From Thiobaca trueperi (GTDB lineage Bacteria; Pseudomonadota; Gammaproteobacteria; Chromatiales; Chromatiaceae), in assembly GCF_004342175.1 (NCBI RefSeq), contig NZ_SMAO01000003.1, positions 248,001 through 312,000 on the forward strand: a stretch of 64,000 nt of DNA, in the 5' to 3' direction. The notes under the pieces were generated by a model. That model worked only from the letters and a program-made list of their open reading frames with translations, was not told where the DNA came from and made no database searches. Below are positions 36,950-45,447 of the stretch, one piece after another (position 1 is the first letter of the stretch; every line of letters begins with the position of its first letter). Position numbers and translations under genes: made by a program.

Positions 36950-38911
36950 ATGCCGTTGATCGCCCTATTGATCCTTTTTCCACTCTGCGCAGGGCTGGCT
37001 GTGCTCTCCACGCGTGACATCGAGCAGCGCGAGAATCTCGTGCGCTGGCTGGCCTATGGGCTCGGCGGCGCCACCCTGCTGCTGGCGCTGCTCCATTTCC
37101 GCACGGAACCAGAATTTTTTACGCTCGGTCAGGGGCTGACCGGTGCGCTGGACAACCTCTTCATGCTGGGTGGGATCGCGGTCTCGCTCTATCTGCTCTA
37201 TGCCTGTCGGCAGATCAAGGGACGCGAATGGTATATCCCGGTCCTGTTGCTGGTGCAGATGGGTCTGATGCTGTTCGTCGAACTGGCCCCCGAGCATCCC
37301 GTCGTGGCGCGGCCCTTCTATCTCGACAGCTTCTCGGTCCTGATGGCGCTCATTGTCGGCGTGATCGGCGGTCTGATCTGCATCCATGCCGTCCGTTACA
37401 TGCACGACTATCACGCGCATGGTCATGGGGCGCAGGAGGCGAAGACGACCTGCCCCGAACGGCGGCGGCGCTCGTTCTTTTTCATGCTGTTCGTCTTTCT
37501 GGCCGCGATGTTCGGCATCGTCTTCTCCAACCATCTGCTCTGGCTGTTCTTCTTCTGGGAGGTGACGACACTCTGCTCCTTCTGGCTGATCGCTTACTCG
37601 GGGACGGATGAGGCGGTGCGCAACGGTTTTCGCGCGCTCGGCATCAATCTCATCGGCGGCGTCTCCTTTGCCGGCGCGCTGGTCTGGCTGACCCATGGGC
37701 CGGGACTGCATACCTGGGAGCTGGATCAACTGGTTGCCGCTGGCAGTGCGCTGGCGCTCATTCCGGCGGTGCTGATCGCGGTCGCGGGTCTGACCAAATC
37801 GGCGCAGATGCCCTTCTCGTCCTGGCTGCTGGGGGCGATGGTCGCGCCGACCCCAGTCTCCGCACTGCTGCATTCGAGCACTCTGGTCAAGGCCGGCGTC
37901 TTCCTGCTGGTCAAGCTCGCGCCGGTCTTCCACAATACCTACGCCGGACTGCTGCTGTCGCTGATCGGCGGCCTGACCTTCCTGGTCACCTCGCTGATCG
38001 CGATCAATCAGCGTAGCGCCAAGCTGGTGCTGGCCTATTCGACCATCGCCAATCTGGGGCTGATCGTCATGTGCGTCGGCATCGGCACGGCGGCGACCCT
38101 GTGGGCGGCGATCCTGCTGATCGTCTTCCACGCCGTCGCCAAGGCGCTGCTGTTTCTCGCCGCCGGGACCACCGCGCATCTCATCGGCGGGCGCGACATC
38201 GAAGATATGGAAGGACTGGTCTATCGCCGTCCGGCCCTGGCTGCCGCGATGCTGATCGGCATCCTCGGCATGTTCCTCGCGCCCTTCGGCATGCTCCTGA
38301 GCAAATACGCCACCCTGCAAGCCTTCCTCACTGTGGAAGTGCTGCCGCTGGGCGGCGTGCTGCTCGCGGTCATCATCGTCTTCGGCAGTGCCCCAACGCT
38401 CTTTTTCTGGAGCAAATGGATGGGCAAGCTGGTGGCCGTGCCACGCCGTCCGCAGCCGAGCGAACTGCCGCTGCCGCGCGACGAGGCCATTGCACTCTTC
38501 TCGCTCGCGGCACTGACGACGCTGGCCTGTGCGCTCTTCCCGCTGATCGACTGGCTTTTCATTCATCCCTATACCGGCTCGCTGATTGGCGCCGGACTGA
38601 TCCCGGCGCTGGACGGGCATCTGCCATGGGAGACCATTGCGACCATGAGCTTCATGCTGGCCGCGCTCTTTCTGCTGCCCATCCTCTTCTGGCTGCGCCC
38701 GCCGCAGTTCCAGGCGTCGAGCGGCTATCTGAGCGGCGCCAATGTGGACGGCAGCGCCTCCTATCGCGGCGCGATGGGCGCCGAACGCGAGGTCGCCAGC
38801 CGCAGCTATTTCCTCACCGATTTCATCCGCGAGGGGATGCTGACCCGTGTCGGTCTGCTCGGCTCCGGATGTCTGCTGATCCTGATGATGCTGACGGGGG
38901 CGATCCGATGA
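36950..38911 (+). CDS. echA: Ech-type hydrogenase membrane subunit A (proton-pumping, NuoL/MrpA-like)
   Basis: 653 residues with about 15-16 hydrophobic helices. It matches the antiporter-like subunits of complex I and membrane hydrogenases: FFFWEVTTLCSFWLIAYSG with the conserved Glu of helix 5, AGLTKSAQMPFSSWLLGAM with the key Lys, and ALLHSSTLVKAGVFLLVKLA with the discontinuous-helix His/Lys. It should translocate protons or sodium coupled to hydrogen turnover. Start ATG 36950 with GAGGAATCCCGG upstream. The next start overlaps its stop by 4 bp. First gene of a six-gene operon. Confidence 0.93.
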   Translation: MPLIALLILFPLCAGLAVLSTRDIEQRENLVRWLAYGLGGATLLLALLHFRTEPEFFTLGQGLTGALDNLFMLGGIAVSLYLLYACRQIKGREWYIPVLLLVQMGLMLFVELAPEHPVVARPFYLDSFSVLMALIVGVIGGLICIHAVRYMHDYHAHGHGAQEAKTTCPERRRRSFFFMLFVFLAAMFGIVFSNHLLWLFFFWEVTTLCSFWLIAYSGTDEAVRNGFRALGINLIGGVSFAGALVWLTHGPGLHTWELDQLVAAGSALALIPAVLIAVAGLTKSAQMPFSSWLLGAMVAPTPVSALLHSSTLVKAGVFLLVKLAPVFHNTYAGLLLSLIGGLTFLVTSLIAINQRSAKLVLAYSTIANLGLIVMCVGIGTAATLWAAILLIVFHAVAKALLFLAAGTTAHLIGGRDIEDMEGLVYRRPALAAAMLIGILGMFLAPFGMLLSKYATLQAFLTVEVLPLGGVLLAVIIVFGSAPTLFFWSKWMGKLVAVPRRPQPSELPLPRDEAIALFSLAALTTLACALFPLIDWLFIHPYTGSLIGAGLIPALDGHLPWETIATMSFMLAALFLLPILFWLRPPQFQASSGYLSGANVDGSASYRGAMGAEREVASRSYFLTDFIREGMLTRVGLLGSGCLLILMMLTGAIR

Positions 38912-39768
38912 CCGCGCACGCCTGGACCCTGGCCTTTGCCTTTCTCATCCTGGGGCCGCTGCTCGGCGCCCTGCTGGCCGGACTCGACCGCATCCTGACT
39001 GCGCGGATGCAGTCCCGGCGCGGGCCGCCGCTGCTGCAACCCATCTACGACGTGCTTAAGCTGTTCGAGAAGGACACCCTGGTCGTCACCTCGCTGCAGA
39101 CACTCTATCTCTGGGGCTTTCTGCTGTTCATGGCGATTTCGGGATTCATCCTCTTTCTCGGCGGCGATCTGCTGCTGAGTCTGTTCGCACTCGCGGTATC
39201 GGGGATCCTGCTCTGTCTCGCCGCCTATGCGACCAATTCGCCCTACAGCAACATCGGCTCTTCGCGCGAGCTGATGCTGATGATGGCCTATGAGCCGATG
39301 CTGCTGATCGTCCCGCTCGGCTTTTTTCTGGTGACCGGCAGTTTCCGCGTCTCCGACATCATCGCTGGCGAGCCCTGGCAGGTGCTGGAGCTTGGCGGCA
39401 TTCTGATCGGCTTTCTCTTCATCCTCACCATCAAGCTGCGCAAATCGCCTTTCGATCTCAGCTCGTCGCACCATGGCCATCAGGAACTGGTCAAGGGTCT
39501 CACCACCGACTTCTCAGGCAGCGATCTGGCGCTGGTCGAGATTGGTCACTGGTACGAGAACGTCATCCTGCTCGGCTGGCTCTATCTCTTCTTCGCCCCG
39601 CTGGGCGTGGCCTGGGCGCTGCCGATCTCGCTCATTCTCTTTTTCGGCGAGGTGCTGGTCGATAACACCCATGCGCGGCTCAAATGGGCGCCCACGCTCA
39701 GGTTGTCCTGGTGGGTCACGGGCCTGTTTGGCGTGACCAATCTCGTGCTGCTGTCGCTGTTTGCTTAG
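38908..39768 (+). CDS. echB: Ech-type hydrogenase membrane subunit B (NuoH-like)
   Basis: 286 residues with about eight helices. The cytoplasmic loop signature of NuoH/HycD/EchB is present: RMQSRRGPPLLQPIYDVLKL near residue 35 and EVLVDNTHARLKW near the end, with the acidic SPFDLSSSHHGHQELVKGLT loop that lies close to the large and small hydrogenase subunits. It anchors the soluble arm and joins the electron-transfer reaction to ion movement. The start overlaps echA by 4 bp (ATGA); echC follows after 23 bp. Confidence 0.95.
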   Translation: MTAHAWTLAFAFLILGPLLGALLAGLDRILTARMQSRRGPPLLQPIYDVLKLFEKDTLVVTSLQTLYLWGFLLFMAISGFILFLGGDLLLSLFALAVSGILLCLAAYATNSPYSNIGSSRELMLMMAYEPMLLIVPLGFFLVTGSFRVSDIIAGEPWQVLELGGILIGFLFILTIKLRKSPFDLSSSHHGHQELVKGLTTDFSGSDLALVEIGHWYENVILLGWLYLFFAPLGVAWALPISLILFFGEVLVDNTHARLKWAPTLRLSWWVTGLFGVTNLVLLSLFA

Positions 39769-39791
39769 GTTTTCAAGCGGGTAACTAGACG

Positions 39792-40241
39792 ATGTCTTTC
39801 ATCACAAAATCCCCCTGGATCCTGCATTACGCAGCGACCAGTTGCAACGGCTGCGATATTGAGCTGCTGGCCTGCCTGACGCCGCATTACGACGTGGAGC
39901 GGTTCGGCATCGTCAATACCGGCAATCCCAAGCACGCCGACATCTTTCTCGTCACCGGCTCGGTGAACGAGGAGTCGCGCAAGGTGGTCGAGAATCTCTA
40001 TGCGCAGATGCCCGACCCCAAGGCCGTGGTCGCCATTGGCGCCTGCGCACTCAGCGGCGGCATCTTCCGCGATGCCTACAATGTCTATGGCGGCATCGAC
40101 AAGGTCATTCCGGTCGATGTCTATGTCCCCGGCTGCGCCGCGCGCCCCGAGGCAATCATCGATGGGGTCGTGCAGGCGCTCGCCATCCTGGACGAGCGGG
40201 CGAAAGAGCGTAAACGTCAACGTAAAATGGTGGCAGCATGA
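39792..40241 (+). CDS. echC: Ech-type [NiFe] hydrogenase small subunit C (NuoB-like)
   Basis: 149 residues. The four ligands of the proximal [4Fe-4S] cluster can be seen: the CNGC pair at residues 18 and 21 (ATSCNGCDIELLACLTPHYD), Cys in AIGACALSGG and Cys in YVPGCAARPEAI. It is the short form found in group 4 hydrogenases and NuoB, without the medial and distal clusters of uptake enzymes. The C-terminus is basic (KERKRQRKM). Four-base overlap with echD. Confidence 0.95.
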   Translation: MSFITKSPWILHYAATSCNGCDIELLACLTPHYDVERFGIVNTGNPKHADIFLVTGSVNEESRKVVENLYAQMPDPKAVVAIGACALSGGIFRDAYNVYGGIDKVIPVDVYVPGCAARPEAIIDGVVQALAILDERAKERKRQRKMVAA

Positions 40242-40636
40242 GTCTGGGCGAACCGTTCGAGGATCTCGAACTCGATCAATGGGTGACGACCGCCGTCCGC
40301 CATCAGTCTGAGGGCTTTCGTCTGGTGCAGATGACCGGCACCGCGCGTGCGGATCATTTCGAGATCATGGTCAGTTACGACAAAGATTATCGCTGCGTGA
40401 ATTACCGCACCCGCATTCCGCGCGACCACCCGGAACTGCCCAGCCTGAGCGCCATCTTTCCCGCCGCTTTCACCTATGAAAACGAACTCAAGGATCTGTT
40501 CGGCGTGGTCGTACCGGGTCTGACGCTCGATTATGGCGGAAACTTTCTGCGCACCAAGACCAAGATCGCCTTTTCCGGCGAGGTCGTGGTGAAAAAAGGC
40601 GCCGCGACAGCCACCAAAGCCGGTCAGGAGGTCTGA
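40238..40636 (+). CDS. echD: Ech-type hydrogenase subunit D (NuoC-like)
   Basis: 132 residues. The complex I 30-kDa domain pattern is visible: FEIMVSYDKDYRCVNYRTRI, LPSLSAIFPAAFTYENELKD and LFGVVVPGLTLDYGGNF. It has no cofactor and stabilises the soluble arm. Overlaps echC by four bases; echE starts 3 bp later. The tail is variable. Confidence 0.92.
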   Translation: MSLGEPFEDLELDQWVTTAVRHQSEGFRLVQMTGTARADHFEIMVSYDKDYRCVNYRTRIPRDHPELPSLSAIFPAAFTYENELKDLFGVVVPGLTLDYGGNFLRTKTKIAFSGEVVVKKGAATATKAGQEV

Positions 40637-40639
40637 GTC

Positions 40640-41719
40640 ATGTCCAATACCATCGTCCCCTTCGGCCCGCAGCATCCGGTCCTGCCCGAGCCCATCCATC
40701 TCGATCTCGAACTCGACGACGAGCGGGTCGTGCAGGCGCTGCCGTCCATCGGCTATGTGCATCGCGGGCTCGAACTGCTCGCCGAGCGTCATGACTTCAC
40801 CGAGATGGCGCAGGTCGCCGAGCGCATCTGCGGCATTTGCAGCTTCATCCACAGTCAGGGCTACTGTCAGGGCATCGAACAGCTTCTGGGCATCGAGGCG
40901 CCGCCGCGCGCCGCCTATCTGCGCACCGTCTGGGCCGAACTGTCGCGGATCCAGAGCCATCTGCTGTGGCTGGGACTGGCTGCCGACGCCTTCGGCTTCG
41001 AGAGCCTCTTCATGCAGAGCTGGCGCATCCGCGAGGCGATCGTCGATATCATTGAAGAGACCACCGGCGGACGGGTCATCTTCGGCACCTGCAAGGTCGG
41101 CGGTATCCGCAAGGATCTCGATGCCGACACCGTGCAGCGGGTGCGCCAGCGTTTGCGCGACATCGAAACCGGCTACGATGAACTGGCGACGATCTTTCGC
41201 CGCGATCCCACCGTCAAACAGCGCACCGTCGGCGTCGGTCTGCTCAGTGGCGAGGACGCCTATGCGCTCGGCGCCGTCGGGCCGGTGATCCGCGCCAGCG
41301 GCATCGTGCGCGACACCCGGAAGCTCGGCTATGCCGCCTACGGCGAACTCGACTGGGAGCCGATCGTCGAGCAGGCGGGCGACTGCTACGCCCGCTGCGA
41401 GGTGCGTCTGCGCGAGATCAGCCAGTCGTTCGATCTCATCGCCCAGTGTCTCGACCGTCTGCCGTCAGGCGAGATCGAGGTCTCGGCGAAAGGCAAAAGG
41501 CCCAAGGGCGAGGCCATGTTTCGGCTCGAACAGCCGCGCGGCGAGGTCTGTTATTACATGCAGGCCAACGGCCAGAAAAACCTGGAACGCTTCCGCGTCC
41601 GCACCCCGACCTTCGCCAACATCGCCCCGCTGGTGCACATGCTCAAAGGAAGCGAACTGGCCGACGTGCCGGTCATCGTGCTGACCATCGATCCCTGCGT
41701 GAGCTGTAACGAGAGGTAA
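40640..41719 (+). CDS. echE: Ech-type [NiFe] hydrogenase large subunit E with Ni-binding cysteines
   Basis: 359 residues. Both CxxC motifs for the NiFe centre are intact: ERICGICS (Cys 64, Cys 67) and the C-terminal DPCVSCNER (Cys 353, Cys 356). This distinguishes a true hydrogenase from NuoD. The protein starts FGPQHPVLPEPIHLDLELDD, as in EchE and NuoD. It ends directly after the second motif, without the usual C-terminal extension, so no maturation endopeptidase would be needed for this subunit, as reported for other CooH/EchE-type enzymes. Expected reaction: reversible proton reduction with ferredoxin. Confidence 0.95.
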   Translation: MSNTIVPFGPQHPVLPEPIHLDLELDDERVVQALPSIGYVHRGLELLAERHDFTEMAQVAERICGICSFIHSQGYCQGIEQLLGIEAPPRAAYLRTVWAELSRIQSHLLWLGLAADAFGFESLFMQSWRIREAIVDIIEETTGGRVIFGTCKVGGIRKDLDADTVQRVRQRLRDIETGYDELATIFRRDPTVKQRTVGVGLLSGEDAYALGAVGPVIRASGIVRDTRKLGYAAYGELDWEPIVEQAGDCYARCEVRLREISQSFDLIAQCLDRLPSGEIEVSAKGKRPKGEAMFRLEQPRGEVCYYMQANGQKNLERFRVRTPTFANIAPLVHMLKGSELADVPVIVLTIDPCVSCNER

Positions 41720-41723
41720 CGCC

Positions 41724-42080
41724 ATGTCCTGGTTCCCCATCTCCACGCTGGTGACCCGGAACGCCATGCAGCGTCCCGCGACCCGGCTCTATCCATTCGA
41801 GCAGCGCACGCCCTATGCCCGCACGCGCGGGCATGTCGCGTTCGCCATCGACAACTGCGATTTCTGCACCGTCTGCGCCGTCAAATGCCCGACCCGCGCC
41901 ATCGTCGCCAGCAAAAAAGACCGGACCTGGGCCATCGACCACAGTCTCTGCATCCTCTGCGAGAACTGCATTGAGGGTTGCCGCGAAGGCTGCATCACCC
42001 TGAGCGACAAGCCCTGGCCGCCGATGCTGGCCAAGGATGTGCTCGGTTTTCGGCAGGCATTCGAGTCGCCTGCTGTTTAA
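41724..42080 (+). CDS. echF: Ech-type hydrogenase ferredoxin subunit F
   Basis: 118 residues with two [4Fe-4S] motifs: CDFCTVCAVKCP near residue 48 and CILCENCIEGCREGC near 78. It should pass electrons between soluble ferredoxin and the small subunit. Last gene of echABCDEF, in the same order as the Methanosarcina operon. No formate dehydrogenase, CO dehydrogenase or hyp maturation gene is adjacent, which argues against a formate hydrogenlyase or CO-oxidising complex. Confidence 0.93.
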   Translation: MSWFPISTLVTRNAMQRPATRLYPFEQRTPYARTRGHVAFAIDNCDFCTVCAVKCPTRAIVASKKDRTWAIDHSLCILCENCIEGCREGCITLSDKPWPPMLAKDVLGFRQAFESPAV

Positions 42081-42107
42081 GGCGGTTTCCAGGATACGTC
42101 AGACATC

Positions 42108-42136
42108 AGGCCCGCGCCGCAAGACGACGGGCCTGT
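42108..42136. terminator. Hairpin between convergent ech and dct operons
   Basis: CAGGCCCG (42108-42115) pairs with CGGGCCTG (42129-42136) around a 13-base loop. It sits midway between the echF and dctM stops and could stop transcription from both sides. No long T tract. Confidence 0.55.
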
Positions 42137-42146
42137 GTCATTGCCG

Positions 42147-43430
42147 CTACATCATTCCCAGGTAGGTCGGCAGCCAGATCGACATCGTCGGCCAGTAGGT
42201 GACGAGCATCAGGAAGCAGAGCATCGCCAGCAGCCAGGGCCAGACGGCGACGGTCAGTTCGGTGATGCCCATCTTGGTGATGCCCGAGGCGACATAGAGA
42301 TTGAGCCCCACCGGCGGGTGACACATGCCGATCTCCATGTTCACCACCATCACGATGCCGAAATGCACCGGATCGATCCCGAGCGCCATCGCTACTGGAA
42401 AGAGGATCGGCGCAAAGATGAGCACGATGGAGGTCGGCTCCATGAAGTTGCCAGCTGCCAGCAGCAGGACGTTGACCGCCAGCAGGAAGCCGATCGGCCC
42501 CAATCCCTGCGCCAGCATCCAGTCGGCGAGCGTCTGCGGGATGTTCTCGTTGGTGAGGATGAATGAGAACATCACGGCGTTGGTGATGATGTAGAGCAGC
42601 ATGGCGCTCATGTTCGCCGAGTTCAGCAGCACACGCGGCACGTCCTTGAGTTGCATGTCCTTGTAGATGAAGACGGCGACGATGAAGGCATAGACCGCGC
42701 TCATGGCGGCGGCCTCGGTCGGGGTGAAGAGTCCGGCATAGATACCGCCCATCACGATGACGATCAGCATCAGACCCCAGATCGACTCGCGGAAGGTGCG
42801 CCAGCGCTCGCCGAAACTCGCCTTGGGCATACGCGGATAGCCGAATTTGCGTGCCCGCCACCAGGTCACGCCGCCCAGTACGGCGGCGAGTCCGATGCCC
42901 GGAATCACGCCCGCCATGAACATGGCGCCGACCGAGGTGTTGGTCGCCACTGCGTACATCACCATCACGATGGACGGCGGGATGAGGATGCCGAGCGCGC
43001 CCGAGGTGGTGACGATACCGGCGCCGAATTTGCGGGGAAAACCGGCCTTGAGCATCGCCGGCAGCAGGATCGAGCCGATCGCCACCACGGTCGCCGGACT
43101 GGAGCCCGAGACCGCCGCGAAGAGCGCGCAGGCCGCGACGCCGGCCAGACCCAGCCCGCCGTACCAGTGTCCGACCATCGCCGAGGCGAAGGCGATCATG
43201 CGTCGCGCCACCCCGCCGTGGGTCAGAAAATTACCGGCGAGGATGAAGAAGGGGATCGCCATGATCTCGAACTTCTCGATGCCGGTGAAGAGCTTGAGCG
43301 CCACGGATTCGAGCGGCACCTGGGTCATGGTGAAGAGGAAGGTGAGCACGGTCAGACCGAGCGCGATGGAAATCGGCATCCCGGTCAGCATGAGCAGGGT
43401 CAGGATACCGAAGATGATGAGTGCGCTCAT
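42147..43430 (-). CDS. dctM: TRAP transporter large membrane subunit
   Basis: 427 residues with about 12 helices. TRAP-M motifs: LTGMPISIALGLTVLTFLF, MAIPFFILAGNFLTHGGVAR, AAVSGSSPATVVAIGSILLP, TTSGALGILIPPSIVMVMYA and LLLAAGNFMEPTSIVLIFAP. It is the ion-driven translocation channel of a dicarboxylate-type TRAP system. Start overlaps the dctQ stop by 4 bp. Confidence 0.96.
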   Translation of the reverse strand: MSALIIFGILTLLMLTGMPISIALGLTVLTFLFTMTQVPLESVALKLFTGIEKFEIMAIPFFILAGNFLTHGGVARRMIAFASAMVGHWYGGLGLAGVAACALFAAVSGSSPATVVAIGSILLPAMLKAGFPRKFGAGIVTTSGALGILIPPSIVMVMYAVATNTSVGAMFMAGVIPGIGLAAVLGGVTWWRARKFGYPRMPKASFGERWRTFRESIWGLMLIVIVMGGIYAGLFTPTEAAAMSAVYAFIVAVFIYKDMQLKDVPRVLLNSANMSAMLLYIITNAVMFSFILTNENIPQTLADWMLAQGLGPIGFLLAVNVLLLAAGNFMEPTSIVLIFAPILFPVAMALGIDPVHFGIVMVVNMEIGMCHPPVGLNLYVASGITKMGITELTVAVWPWLLAMLCFLMLVTYWPTMSIWLPTYLGMM

Positions 43431-44140
43431 GACTGGCGGTCCTCGCGGTCGGCGCCGTCCTGGCGGTCGGACTCGCCCAGGGATGGATGTTTGAGATCGC
43501 GGTAATGCAGGTTGTCGTCCATGTCGTAGACGTTCACATCCACCGGCACGGTTTCTTCGGCCAGACCTTCGACATGGCCGTGGTCATGCTGCGGCAGTTC
43601 GCCGGTGCGGAGGAAGCTGTAAGCCACCTGCAGAAAGCGGAAGCACATGAGGGTCGAGCCCAGCGGCACCGCCAGATAGACGAGCCAGGTCGGCCATTCG
43701 AGATCGGGCGTGGTCGGGCCTTCCGGGAGGTCGCCGGTCTCCAGACCAAAGAGATTCAGCGTGGCGTAATGCGCACCGTTTTCCCAGATGAAGCGGGCGC
43801 CGAGCGTGGCGACGATGGCGGTGAAGATTGCGCCGGCCAGCAGGCCGAAGAGGATGATTTTGGCGCGCCGGCTGTCCGAGAGACGGTTGATCAGCACATC
43901 GACGCCGACATGGATGCCGGTTCGTACCCCGTAGGCGGCGCCGAATTTGGCCATCCAGACGAAAAGGATGATGCAGAGTTCCTGAGTCCAGCCGAAGTCG
44001 AGCGACAGCAGCCAGTCCTGCACGACGGGAATGTCATAGCCGGAGGCATAACGGTGCAGGACCGAGGCGAAGACGATCAGGGTCGCGCTGCCCATGAACA
44101 GAATCACGAGCCATTCTTCAAGATGATCGAGCAGTTTCAT
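43427..44140 (-). CDS. dctQ: TRAP transporter small membrane subunit
   Basis: 237 residues, four helices typical of TRAP-Q: LEEWLVILFMGSATLIVFAS, WTQELCIILFVWMAKFGAAY with the conserved Glu/Trp, IHVGVDVLINRLSDSRRAK, and a last helix near LVYLAVPLGSTLMCFRFLQV. It has an extended hydrophilic C-terminal tail of about 60 residues rich in Asp, Glu and His, longer than usual. Start ATG 44140; an upstream in-frame ATG (44167) is less likely. It is separated from dctP by a strong terminator hairpin. Confidence 0.93.
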   Translation of the reverse strand: MKLLDHLEEWLVILFMGSATLIVFASVLHRYASGYDIPVVQDWLLSLDFGWTQELCIILFVWMAKFGAAYGVRTGIHVGVDVLINRLSDSRRAKIILFGLLAGAIFTAIVATLGARFIWENGAHYATLNLFGLETGDLPEGPTTPDLEWPTWLVYLAVPLGSTLMCFRFLQVAYSFLRTGELPQHDHGHVEGLAEETVPVDVNVYDMDDNLHYRDLKHPSLGESDRQDGADREDRQS

Positions 44141-44156
44141 GCGTGGATGCTCCAAT

Positions 44157-44238
44157 TTAAACCGCATTCAAAAAAAATGACGGGCGACATTTCGAGCCAT
44201 GACTCGAAACGCCGCCCGTCACTCTTGACGCCGTTTAA
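44157..44238 (-). terminator. Attenuating terminator inside a family A-like element between dctP and dctQ
   Basis: Outer ends TTAAACCGCA and GCCGTTTAA follow the family A form and hold the dctP stop TAA (44235-44237). Inside, GACGGGCG / CGCCCGTC and TTTCGAG / CTCGAAA make a 15-bp stem with a 3x3 internal loop (44179-44220). On the minus strand it is followed by eight T residues. This is a full intrinsic terminator in the middle of the dctPQM operon and should give more binding protein than membrane subunits. Confidence 0.88.
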
Positions 44239-45245
44239 AGCGAGTCGGGCTTGAAGCCGGTTGCCTGATAGATGTCCTGAATCAGCTTCTTGCCGACGCG
44301 CGGGGCCATTTTTTCGTGCACCGGCACCAGCTTGAGTTTGAAGGCCAGCTTCTCTTCGTCAGTGGGCTTATAGATCTTGGTCTTGCCGCTCGCCTCAATG
44401 CCGGCCAGCGCCTGATCGTTTTCTTCCTTGGCGATCTTGTTTGCCAGTTCGGTGGCTTCGTCCATGGCCTGGTTCAACTGCTTGCGGATGTCATCCGGCA
44501 GACCTTCCCAGAATTTTTTGTTGACGATGACCGCATAGCCCAGATAGCCGTGCTGGGTCAGGGTCAGGTCGGATTGCACCTCATGCATCTTCTGGGTGTA
44601 CATGTTGGACGGCGGGTTTTCGGTGCCATCCACCACGCCGGTGTCGAGCGCCTGATACACCTCGGAGAACGCCATGACCTGCGGCAGCGCGCCGAGCGCC
44701 TTCATCTGCGCTTCGAGCACCTTGGACGACTGGATACGGAATTTCTTGCCCTTCATGTCATCGGGCGTCTTGATCGGGAAATTGGCCGAGAAGGACTTGA
44801 AGCCATTGTCCCAGTAAGCCAGACCGACGATGCCCTTGGGCTCCAGCTTTTTGAGGATCGACTTGCCGATCTCGCCCTGAGTGACCGTGTGCAGATCGTC
44901 ATAGTCGGTGAAGATGTAGGGCAGGTCGAAGGCCTCGAAGTCCTTGACGCCCAGCGGGCCGAACTTGGCCAGCGAAGGGGCGAGCATCTGCACCGCGCCG
45001 ATCTGGAGCGCCTCCATTTCCTCTTTGTCTTTGTAGAGCTGGCTGTTGGCATAGACCTCGACCTTGACCTTGTCTCCGGTCAGCTCGGCGGCGCGCTTGG
45101 CGAAGAAATCGGCGGCTTTTCCCTTTGGTGTGTCCGATGCGACCACATGGCTGAACTTGATGACGATCGGCTGATCGGCGGCCTGGACAGCGCTTGCTGC
45201 GCCAATGGAGAGCGCCAGGCCGAGTATCAGGACGGGAAATTTCAT
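44235..45245 (-). CDS. dctP: TRAP transporter periplasmic C4-dicarboxylate-binding protein
   Basis: 336 residues. A signal peptide (MKFPVLILGLALSIGAASAV) is followed by the DctP fold: IVIKFSHVVASDTPKGKAAD, VEVYANSQLYKDKEEMEALQ, the ligand-binding KGKKFRIQSSKVLEAQMKAL with its Arg, and DTGVVDGTENPPSNMYTQKM. Malate, succinate or fumarate are the likely ligands from the DctP similarity. First gene of dctPQM with a GAGGGG Shine-Dalgarno. No DctBD two-component genes adjoin. Confidence 0.94.
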   Translation of the reverse strand: MKFPVLILGLALSIGAASAVQAADQPIVIKFSHVVASDTPKGKAADFFAKRAAELTGDKVKVEVYANSQLYKDKEEMEALQIGAVQMLAPSLAKFGPLGVKDFEAFDLPYIFTDYDDLHTVTQGEIGKSILKKLEPKGIVGLAYWDNGFKSFSANFPIKTPDDMKGKKFRIQSSKVLEAQMKALGALPQVMAFSEVYQALDTGVVDGTENPPSNMYTQKMHEVQSDLTLTQHGYLGYAVIVNKKFWEGLPDDIRKQLNQAMDEATELANKIAKEENDQALAGIEASGKTKIYKPTDEEKLAFKLKLVPVHEKMAPRVGKKLIQDIYQATGFKPDSL

Positions 45246-45447
45246 GCTGTACCCCTCATCATTTGAAATAGTCTTTCGTTAGGCTATAGAATTCAACGTC
45301 ATGTGACGAAGAACCCGTTGCAGACTACACGTCCGTTGGGCTGCCTTCAAGACAGGGGAACCTCTCGCCAGACGCGTGGGCATCCGGCCGCGATTGCGGC
45401 ATCCGCAGGCTCTGTTGCTCGAACTGCCCATTTTTCAGGAATCTCCG

